Source of the DNA: Bacilli bacterium
GTDB taxonomy: Bacteria > Bacillota_I > Bacilli_A > ML615J-28 > CAG-698
Assembly (NCBI GenBank): GCA_028691715.1
Contig: JAQUYR010000048.1
Location: forward strand, 1-8,664
Direction of reading: 5' to 3'
Length of the DNA stretch: 8,664 nucleotides
The translations under genes and the position numbers were made by a program. Below are positions 1 to 5,551 of the stretch, piece after piece. The notes beneath the pieces are model-generated. The model worked only from the letters and a program-made list of their open reading frames with translations, did no database searches and had not been told where the DNA came from. How positions within the stretch are numbered: position 1 is the first letter of the stretch; each line of letters starts with the position of its first letter.

Positions 1-8
1 CTGTATAG

Positions 9-14
9 TATAAT
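9..14 (+). promoter_or_regulatory. Candidate -10 box for mscL
   Basis: A perfect TATAAT lies 28 bases before the mscL start codon. The matching -35 box would fall left of the window edge and cannot be seen, so this is only half a promoter. Confidence 0.45.
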
Positions 15-42
15 AATTTTATAAGAAATGAGGGATGTTTAA

Positions 43-615
43 ATGAAAAAGTTTTTTAAAGAATTTGGTAAATTTATAAGCAAAGGAAATGTTATTGATT
101 TAGCTGTTGGTATAATCATTGGTACTGCTTTTCAGGCAATTGTGAAGAGTTTAGTAAATGATGTCATCATGCCGGTAATCGGAGTGATAGCTAAGTTTAA
201 TCTTCAGGATGCTTATGCTGTTTTAGTGCCTGAAGTTGCTGATAGTACTGGAGCAGTCGTTCAGGCAGCGGTTTTACTGCGTTATGGAGCTTTTATACAA
301 AGCATTATTGATTTTTTAATCATTGGTTTTACAATTTTTGTAACAATTAAAATAATTACTGGTGCAAAAAAACGTTTTGTAAAGGGGCAAATAAGGGCTC
401 TTAAAAAGTTAAGGAAGAAGCATCCAGAATTTTTCGAAAAAGAGGATTCTTTGGGAAATACTCAATACAATGAATTAAAAAATAATTACCCTGAGTTTTT
501 TAAGGATGAAAAGACTTTAGAGAAGCCAGTAATTGTTGAAGAGAAGAAACCGACAACAGAAGAATTATTAACTGAGATAGTTGGTATCCTAAAAAAAGAA
601 GAACCTGTTAAATAA
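43..615 (+). CDS. mscL: Large-conductance mechanosensitive channel MscL with extended C-terminal linker
   Basis: Membrane tension-gated pore that releases solutes on osmotic downshock; MscL works as a homopentamer in the cytoplasmic membrane. The N-terminal amphipathic helix (residues 1-14) and the family signature GNVIDLAVGIIIG (15-27), which forms the TM1 gate, are intact. TM1 spans about 17-48, a periplasmic loop about 50-82, and TM2 about 83-107 (YGAFIQSIIDFLIIGF). The C-terminal bundle helix is recognisable at 171-184 (TTEELLTEIVGILK). At 190 residues it is some 50 longer than the usual 130-150. The extra length lies between TM2 and the terminal helix (about 109-160) and is basic, with two copies of a PEFF-centred unit. 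The start follows a TGAGGGATG ribosome binding site by a normal distance. The gene appears to stand alone; no clear terminator follows it. Confidence 0.96.
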   Translation: MKKFFKEFGKFISKGNVIDLAVGIIIGTAFQAIVKSLVNDVIMPVIGVIAKFNLQDAYAVLVPEVADSTGAVVQAAVLLRYGAFIQSIIDFLIIGFTIFVTIKIITGAKKRFVKGQIRALKKLRKKHPEFFEKEDSLGNTQYNELKNNYPEFFKDEKTLEKPVIVEEKKPTTEELLTEIVGILKKEEPVK

Positions 616-625
616 AATGATTTCA

Positions 626-654
626 TTGTAATAATGACCAAATTGTTTTATAAT
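626..654 (+). promoter_or_regulatory. Promoter of the alpha/beta hydrolase gene
   Basis: TTGTAA (626-631) and TATAAT (649-654) are separated by exactly 17 bases, a near-consensus housekeeping sigma promoter. Transcription would start near 661, giving a leader of about 20 bases before the AGGTGG ribosome binding site (673-678) and the ATG at 683. This indicates the hydrolase is transcribed separately from mscL. Confidence 0.7.
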
Positions 655-682
655 GAATAGGTAATAATTTATAGGTGGCAAT

Positions 683-1573
683 ATGCAATCATTTGGAGCA
701 ATAATAACTAAATTTTTAATCAGATTGGCCAAGAAAAAACAATTTTGGTCAAAAGATGGTGAAGAGTTTCTTAAGGCAATGTCTTTAAGAGAGCAAAAAA
801 TACCAGATGTTGAAAAAATTCATAGTAAAGATAAGATGTTTATTTTAAATAAAGAATTTAGCTATGATGTTGTTGAAATAATTCCCCAAGGAACCAAGGA
901 AGAGGACATAAATAAGGTTGTGATTTTCTTTCATGGTGGAGCATTTATCAATGAAATATCTCTTTATCACTACAAATTTTTATTGGAATCGATTAAGGGT
1001 ATTAATTGTCAGGCGATTGTTCCTATATATCCCTTAGCACCGAATGCAAGTCATGAAGAAGTCTATCAATATGCCAGTGATGTTTACCAAAGATATCAGG
1101 ATAAAGATGTTATTTTGATGGGAGACTCTGCTGGAGCAACACTTGCCGTTGGATTAACGATGATGCTCCGCAATCAAAAGAAGAAGCTTCCCTCTAAACT
1201 GATATTGGTATCACCATTTATGGATTCCACATTATCCGATGGAAGAATTGCCAAGCTTGCTGAAAAAGATCCCTTTTTAGCTGTTCTTGGCTTGAGGATG
1301 GCGGGGAAAATGTTTGCTAAGGAGTTAAAGATAACCGATTATTTGGTAAGCCCAATATATGGTAATTATGATAACTTCCCCGAAACCATTATTTTCACAG
1401 GAACCTATGATATCCTAAATATTGATGCTAAGAATCTTAAAGATAAGTTAAATGATAAAAAGATACCATGTAAATACTATGAGTATCAAAAAATGATTCA
1501 CGACTTTCCTCTGTTTTTTGGTAGAGAAGCTGGAGAAGTCAGAAAAAAAATAAACGATGAAATAAATAGGTAA
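683..1573 (+). CDS. Alpha/beta hydrolase, HSL-type (esterase/lipase family)
   Basis: Predicted serine hydrolase of the hormone-sensitive-lipase branch, which typically hydrolyses short acyl esters; the substrate cannot be told from sequence. The oxyanion-hole motif HGGAF is at 84-88 and the nucleophile elbow GDSAGA at 147-152 (Ser149). The other triad members are probably Asp243 in GTYDIL and His273 in MIHDF, so all catalytic residues are present and in order. Length (296) is normal for the family. The N-terminal 40 residues are basic and amphipathic, as in many cap regions, without a convincing signal peptide, so a cytoplasmic enzyme is likely. The ATG is preceded by AGGTGG at a short spacing. 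The gene has its own promoter and hairpin terminator and looks monocistronic. Confidence 0.9.
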   Translation: MQSFGAIITKFLIRLAKKKQFWSKDGEEFLKAMSLREQKIPDVEKIHSKDKMFILNKEFSYDVVEIIPQGTKEEDINKVVIFFHGGAFINEISLYHYKFLLESIKGINCQAIVPIYPLAPNASHEEVYQYASDVYQRYQDKDVILMGDSAGATLAVGLTMMLRNQKKKLPSKLILVSPFMDSTLSDGRIAKLAEKDPFLAVLGLRMAGKMFAKELKITDYLVSPIYGNYDNFPETIIFTGTYDILNIDAKNLKDKLNDKKIPCKYYEYQKMIHDFPLFFGREAGEVRKKINDEINR

Positions 1574-1577
1574 TTTT

Positions 1578-1615
1578 AAATATCCCCAGTAGGCAAGGCT
1601 AATGGGGATATTTTA
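1578..1615 (+). terminator. Rho-independent terminator after the hydrolase gene
   Basis: An 11-bp perfect inverted repeat, AAATATCCCCA (1578-1588) and TGGGGATATTT (1603-1613), encloses a 14-base loop that can itself form a short TAG/CTA stem. It begins 5 bases after the TAA stop and the right arm runs into a T-rich stretch. The A/T-symmetrical outer stem could also act on the other strand, but no gene there needs it. Confidence 0.85.
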
Positions 1616-1623
1616 TTTAACAA

Positions 1624-1652
1624 TTGAAAAGCGTTTACATTTGTGATAAGAT
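1624..1652 (+). promoter_or_regulatory. Promoter of the MFS-DUF2804-kinase operon
   Basis: TTGAAA (1624-1629), a 17-base spacer and TAAGAT (1647-1652) form a plausible housekeeping promoter. The predicted start is near 1659, just before the GTGAGG ribosome binding site (1666-1671) and the ATG at 1677, so the leader is short. The spacer contains the separately listed operator-like sequence. Confidence 0.6.
1626..1639 (+). promoter_or_regulatory. cre-like / LacI-family operator in the MFS promoter
   Basis: GAAAAGCGTTTACA matches 12 of 14 positions of the Bacillota catabolite-responsive element TGWAARCGNTTNCA; only the first two bases differ, and the CGTTTACA right half is perfect. It overlaps the -35 box and fills the spacer, so a bound CcpA or other LacI-family regulator would be expected to repress. 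The motif is seen; the regulator is inferred. The core AAAGCGNTTTA recurs in the pdp promoter. Confidence 0.5.
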
Positions 1653-1676
1653 GTATTTAGAAAAAGTGAGGAATAT

Positions 1677-3047
1677 ATGAGAAAAAAATCGACATTATCA
1701 GTAAAAAATTGGATCTTAATTTGGAGTTTGGGAATGGCTGGTCAGCTATGTTGGAACATAGAAAACCAGTGGTTCAACACTTTTGTTTATGCGAAAATTG
1801 CTCCTGATCAAAGTATTATCACTTGGATGGTAGCTATTAGTGCTATTGTTACCACTGTTTCAACATTCTTATTTGGAACATTAAGCGATAGAATAGGTAC
1901 CAGGAAACCTTTTGTAGCTTTTGGTTATATTCTTTGGGGAGTTTTCACTATTGTTTTTGGACTGACGATGTATATTCCCAATTCTATCAATAATGCTTTG
2001 ATGGTAATGGCTATTGCGGTAGTTGCTGCTGATGCCTTTATGAGCTTCTTTGGTTCGATGGGTAATGACTCAGGGTTCAATGCCTGGATCACAGATAATC
2101 TTAATGATAAAAATCGTGGAGGAATAGGAGCAACATTAGCTATTCAACCAGTACTTGGAACAATTGTTGGAACAGTTATTGGAGGTATAATCATCGATCT
2201 TTTCGGCTATATGGCTTTCTTTAGCATTATGGGACTTTTGGTCATCAGTATTGGTATTTTATCAATCTTTACAATGAAGGATGCTAAAGGCTTAAAGGCT
2301 AATAAGGATGGTAGTTTTTGGCATCAATTTGCAAAAGCTTTTAACTTTAAAGAATTCTTTAAAAAGAAAGAACTATTGTTAGTAAATGTTACAGTGGCTA
2401 TATTCTTTATTGCCTTTAATGTTTATTTTGTTCATATCGGAAATCTATTTATCTATAATTATGGATTTAGTGCTACCAATTCTGGGCTTCTCCAGGGAGT
2501 AGGATTAATAATCGCCATTTTATTTACTTTCCCAGCAATCAATTTGATCAATAAGAATAAATCGCCACTCTTATTTGCGATGGCTATAGGTATTGACATC
2601 ATCGGACTATTGGTCTTGTGGACATTTGCTGGCAGTTCAGATTCTAGCAATCTTTTAAGCGTTACCAATATTCCTTTATTCTTAGGAGTGGTTTTAATCG
2701 GTATAGGTTATGTCTTAACAATGCAAACAACAATGGTGTGGAGTAAAAAATTATACCCTTCAAATGCCCGAGGACAATTTGAAGGAATTAGAATACTATT
2801 CTTTGTTTTGATTCCCATGATTTTTGGACCGATGATTGCTGATCCTATCATTGAAAAATATGGGTTCAGTTGTCTGATAAATTATGGAACTGAAATTGAT
2901 CCAGTAATTATTGCTGGCCAAGCTCCAACTGAAGCGCTCTTTTTAGTAGCAGCAATTGTTGTAGTCTTTACATATATTCCTCTTTTCTTTGCTACAAAAT
3001 ATCATGATATCAGAATTCATGAAGAACAGAAAGCGATAGATGAATAA
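1677..3047 (+). CDS. MFS transporter, probably sugar/glycoside type
   Basis: Polytopic membrane transporter of the major facilitator superfamily, 456 residues with about 12 hydrophobic helices. The N-terminal half carries the MFS motif A in the loop after TM2 (GTLSDRIGTRKP, 67-78) and a charged NDKNRGG loop (143-149). A charged central cytoplasmic loop (about 200-232) separates the halves, and the C-terminal half has the equivalent loop SNARGQFEG (362-370). The N-terminal GQLCWNIENQWFNTF (22-36) resembles transporters related to GPH (glycoside-pentoside-hexuronide) and sucrose/SLC45-type carriers, so uptake of a sugar-like solute by cation symport is the best guess; the substrate is not determined. 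It heads an operon: its last 8 bases overlap the next gene. An operator-like site in its promoter supports carbon-source control. Confidence 0.88.
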   Translation: MRKKSTLSVKNWILIWSLGMAGQLCWNIENQWFNTFVYAKIAPDQSIITWMVAISAIVTTVSTFLFGTLSDRIGTRKPFVAFGYILWGVFTIVFGLTMYIPNSINNALMVMAIAVVAADAFMSFFGSMGNDSGFNAWITDNLNDKNRGGIGATLAIQPVLGTIVGTVIGGIIIDLFGYMAFFSIMGLLVISIGILSIFTMKDAKGLKANKDGSFWHQFAKAFNFKEFFKKKELLLVNVTVAIFFIAFNVYFVHIGNLFIYNYGFSATNSGLLQGVGLIIAILFTFPAINLINKNKSPLLFAMAIGIDIIGLLVLWTFAGSSDSSNLLSVTNIPLFLGVVLIGIGYVLTMQTTMVWSKKLYPSNARGQFEGIRILFFVLIPMIFGPMIADPIIEKYGFSCLINYGTEIDPVIIAGQAPTEALFLVAAIVVVFTYIPLFFATKYHDIRIHEEQKAIDE

Positions 3048-4068
3048 AATGAAACAGATAGAAATAAAAGAAAAAATTGACCTTTTAAATGATGATGGGA
3101 GTTTACAAAAAGCTGGATTCGCCAGGCATTTATATTTTAACTATGATTCTTCAAAAATAAAAAGAAAACTGCGAATTAAAGAATGGGATTTTTATCAGAT
3201 AATAAATGATGATTATTGTTTACAGATGAACATCGGTCATATTACTTATATTTCTAGTGTTAGTGCCACATTATTCAATTTGAAAACTGGCAAAAGATAC
3301 AATATTGGTGTGATGAAATTATTCCAGAAGATTGAAATGGAAAAGAATGGTGAGAAAAATCACGCTCTAGAATATCAAAATAAAAATTTTATCATGAAAT
3401 TTCTTGTGAACGATAATGTAAGAACATTATCGCTTAGCGCTTATAATAAAAAACACCAGAATTTTGAAATATCCCTTGAATTATTGGGGATAGAAAATTC
3501 CGATGGGATGGTGATTGCCACTCCGTTCAGAAAAAAGCCACAGTGCTTTTATTTAAATTATAAACAAAATCTTTTCCTTGCTCAAGGCAAAGTCATCATC
3601 AATGAAGAAGAATTCATTTTTAATAGGTCAAATTCCTATGGACTGCTCGATTGGGGACGTGGTGTTTGGCCATATAAGAATGAATGGTTATGGGGAAGCG
3701 GAACTACAATGCTGGATACAGGTATGCTATTTTCCTTTAATATTGGAAAAGGTTTTGGTGATCTGAGTAACGCAACCGAAAATATGTTATTTCTTAATGG
3801 AATTGCTCATAAAATTGAGGAAGTGTTCATCGATTATGATAAAAATGATTATTTAAAGGATTGGAAATTTACCAGCAGTGATCACAGATTAAATCTCATT
3901 ATGAAACCTCTTTATGATAATTACACTTCAACAAATTTTTTAATCATTGCGATGAAATGCCATCAGGTATTTGGATTTTTCTCAGGTAATTTTATACTTG
4001 ATGATGGGAGAATTATTGAGGTAAAGAATATGTTAGGATTTTGTGAGGTTTGTAATAATCGCTGGTAA
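3040..4068 (+). CDS. DUF2804 family protein
   Basis: A 342-residue soluble protein matching the pattern I know for DUF2804, a family without established function. Recognisable blocks are LRIKEWDFYQI (44-54), the Trp/Gly-rich LLDWGRGVWPYKNEWLWGSG (202-221), FNIGKGFGDLSNATENMLF (233-251), and the C-terminal HQVFGFFSGNF...DDGRIIEVKNMLGF (308-334). The many aromatic and glycine residues in beta-strand-like segments suggest a beta-rich fold. There is no signal peptide or membrane segment, so it should be cytoplasmic. The ATG at 3040 overlaps the end of the MFS gene by 8 bases and has only a weak purine stretch upstream, implying translational coupling; an in-frame ATG at 3049 is the alternative start. 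Its placement between a transporter and a kinase-like gene suggests it acts on, or senses, what the transporter imports, which is inference. Confidence 0.85.
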   Translation: MNKMKQIEIKEKIDLLNDDGSLQKAGFARHLYFNYDSSKIKRKLRIKEWDFYQIINDDYCLQMNIGHITYISSVSATLFNLKTGKRYNIGVMKLFQKIEMEKNGEKNHALEYQNKNFIMKFLVNDNVRTLSLSAYNKKHQNFEISLELLGIENSDGMVIATPFRKKPQCFYLNYKQNLFLAQGKVIINEEEFIFNRSNSYGLLDWGRGVWPYKNEWLWGSGTTMLDTGMLFSFNIGKGFGDLSNATENMLFLNGIAHKIEEVFIDYDKNDYLKDWKFTSSDHRLNLIMKPLYDNYTSTNFLIIAMKCHQVFGFFSGNFILDDGRIIEVKNMLGFCEVCNNRW

Positions 4069-4081
4069 TGGGGGTGGATGC

Positions 4082-4738
4082 ATGATTCAATCGTTTCCGA
4101 AGGAAATTAGTGGATATATCGGTGATAATAGAATAGTAAAAAAACGCATTGGGAGATCAAATGCATCAGTTTATGAGATTATTGGAGCAGATATTTACCT
4201 GAAAAGAAGTCTCAATACTGATTCTCTCAGGAAAGAAAGAGATATCTATTTGTGGCTCAAAGGTAAAATACGAGTACCAGAAGTTATTTTTTGGTTTGAG
4301 AATAAAAATGAAGGTTTTCTTTTAATGTCAAAAATCAAGGGAAATAATCTTATTTCCAATAGATATTTAAAAAATCCAGAAAAACTGATTTCTCTTTTAG
4401 TGTGTGGTTTAAAAGAAGTGCATAAAATAGATTTAACCAATTGCCCTTTTACAAATGAAGAGAGCATATCGCAGAAATCTTTTGTTCATGGCGATTTTTG
4501 TCTACCGAACATTATGATATATCAAAATAAAATATCTGGTTTCATTGATATGAGCGATGCTGGTATTGGTGACCCCTATATTGATATCGCTTGGGCATGG
4601 TGGAGTCTATGCTATAATTTAAAAACGAGAAAATACGAGGATATCTTTTTTGATAAACTCAACCTTATTCCTGATTTCAACAAGATTTCTTATTATACAA
4701 AAAATGTTTTTAATGAAGTTATAAGATTAGATAAATAA
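4082..4738 (+). CDS. APH(3')-fold kinase-like protein, internally shortened
   Basis: A 218-residue protein of the aminoglycoside phosphotransferase/choline kinase fold. Visible residues are the ATP-binding lysine in YLKR (Lys41), its Glu partner in KERDIYLWL (Glu52), the catalytic loop HGDFCLPN (136-143; Asp138, Asn143) and the metal-binding FID (Asp156), followed by GIGDPYIDIAWAW. HGDxCLPN is close to the APH(3') version of the Brenner motif. From CPFTN (121-125) to HGD only about 13 residues remain, where APH(3')-IIIa has over 50, so the segment contributing the aminoglycoside-binding loop is absent. It may phosphorylate another small molecule or be inactive; calling it a resistance gene is not justified. 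I chose the ATG at 4082 because GGGGGTGG (4070-4077) precedes it; an in-frame ATG at 4043 would lie inside the upstream gene and adds 13 residues of poor character. It is the last gene of the operon. Confidence 0.8.
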   Translation: MIQSFPKEISGYIGDNRIVKKRIGRSNASVYEIIGADIYLKRSLNTDSLRKERDIYLWLKGKIRVPEVIFWFENKNEGFLLMSKIKGNNLISNRYLKNPEKLISLLVCGLKEVHKIDLTNCPFTNEESISQKSFVHGDFCLPNIMIYQNKISGFIDMSDAGIGDPYIDIAWAWWSLCYNLKTRKYEDIFFDKLNLIPDFNKISYYTKNVFNEVIRLDK

Positions 4739-4773
4739 AAATGTTATTTTAGTGGAGTTTAGACAGGCATTTT

Positions 4774-5346
4774 TTAGTCAATGCTTTCATAATCAGCAAA
4801 GTATAATTGATATAGTTTTAATTTTTTTGATACCAACTGTTGGCGAACAAAAACCATTTTATCAATTGTCTCCCAAATGAAAACCCAGCTAATGATAACA
4901 AAGAGCTGTTGAATCGCAAAAGTGATAAATTTATCATTTGACAATAGTGCCGCAATTGACATTGAAGTAATACCAACAATTCCAAGAATCAGACTTATCA
5001 GTTTGATTCTTTTAATTTCTTGATTTTCGTGATAGATTATCTTGATGATCTCTGAATTTATTGATTCTTTAAGAGTGGATATTTTGTTGTCATCCTCTAA
5101 CTTATCCTCAAATTCGACTCTGATTGTCAGTTGTTGATGGCTTGAGATATACATTGTATCACTCTCAAGACGGGTAATAGCATCGAGTACTTTTCGACGA
5201 TCAATAGGTCCTGATGAAATTTTTATGTCGATTATGCCATCTTCAAACTTTGCTGAGTAAGCACCTATTCTTTTTCTAATGTGTTGAATTTTTTCCTTGC
5301 GGATAGCTTTTAATGTTCGCCTACTCTTTCTTTCTTCATCTTTCAT
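4774..5346 (-). CDS. Hypothetical membrane protein with two transmembrane helices
   Basis: I do not recognise this 190-residue protein. The first 30 residues are highly basic (KSRRTLKAIRKEKIQHIRKR). Residues 33-105 look like a soluble alpha/beta segment, with strand-like patterns FEDGIIDIKI and QLTIRVEFE, and then come two hydrophobic helices at about 115-135 and 140-160 joined by a short loop (SNDKF). A short basic tail follows (to 190). The short loop implies a hairpin with both the large N-terminal part and the tail in the cytoplasm. The start is supported by AAGGAAGG six bases upstream. The gene faces the end of the operon across 35 bases and diverges from the RsgI-like lipoprotein gene. 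Weakly similar two-helix membrane proteins with cytoplasmic domains are common, but I cannot assign a family. Confidence 0.75.
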   Translation of the reverse strand: MKDEERKSRRTLKAIRKEKIQHIRKRIGAYSAKFEDGIIDIKISSGPIDRRKVLDAITRLESDTMYISSHQQLTIRVEFEDKLEDDNKISTLKESINSEIIKIIYHENQEIKRIKLISLILGIVGITSMSIAALLSNDKFITFAIQQLFVIISWVFIWETIDKMVFVRQQLVSKKLKLYQLYFADYESID

Positions 5347-5372
5347 TTATATCCTTCCTTTCAAATACTATT

Positions 5373-5378
5373 ATTATA
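5373..5378 (-). promoter_or_regulatory. Candidate -10 box for the - strand membrane protein gene
   Basis: Read on the - strand this is a perfect TATAAT, 27 bases before the start codon, with AAGGAAGG between. The -35 region at the usual spacing is only an A-run, so promoter strength is uncertain. Confidence 0.35.
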
Positions 5379-5429
5379 TTACCATATTTTCCCCTTTTTT
5401 TCTAGGATTTAATTGAAAAACCGTTTAAA

Positions 5430-5457
5430 TTGGAGAAAAGAGGACGAATATTATAAA
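5430..5457 (+). promoter_or_regulatory. Candidate promoter of the RsgI-like lipoprotein gene
   Basis: TTGGAG (5430-5435), a 16-base spacer and TATAAA (5452-5457). If used, the transcript would have an AT-rich leader of roughly 85-90 bases containing the long A/T inverted repeat. A sequence similar to the MFS operator lies just upstream (5413-5429). The surrounding AT richness makes chance matches likely. Confidence 0.35.
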
Positions 5458-5458
5458 T

Positions 5459-5489
5459 ATTAATAAAAAAATATATTTTTTTTATTAAT
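5459..5489. repeat. AT-only inverted repeat in the divergent intergenic region
   Basis: Perfect 13-base arms ATTAATAAAAAAA (5459-5471) and TTTTTTTATTAAT (5477-5489) flank a TATAT loop. It contains no G or C. It could form a hairpin or bend DNA between the two divergent genes. It is not a conventional terminator because it lacks a GC stem and does not follow a gene. Confidence 0.6.
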
Positions 5490-5551
5490 TACCAATAAAA
5501 AGACATTTCTAGTTGTTTATATTATGAAAGAGCTAAGGGAGGTAAATAGCT

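Noticed and set aside
609..645. Terminator after mscL
   Set aside because: Only a tiny AATGATTTCATT palindrome is present, with no GC stem or T-run; the following sequence is better explained as the hydrolase promoter.
4043..4081. Upstream extension of the kinase-like gene to an ATG at 4043
   Set aside because: It lies within the end of the DUF2804 gene, has no good ribosome binding site, and adds residues unlike the family; the ATG at 4082 has a strong GGGGGTGG site.
4082..4738. Aminoglycoside resistance gene
   Set aside because: The catalytic motifs are APH(3')-like, but the antibiotic-binding segment is missing, so a resistance call is not supported.
4737..4774. Possible bidirectional terminator between the converging kinase-like and membrane-protein genes
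   Set aside because: AAAAATG and CATTTTT could pair, but the stem is nearly all A-T with a 24-base loop and no GC core, so it is too weak to list.
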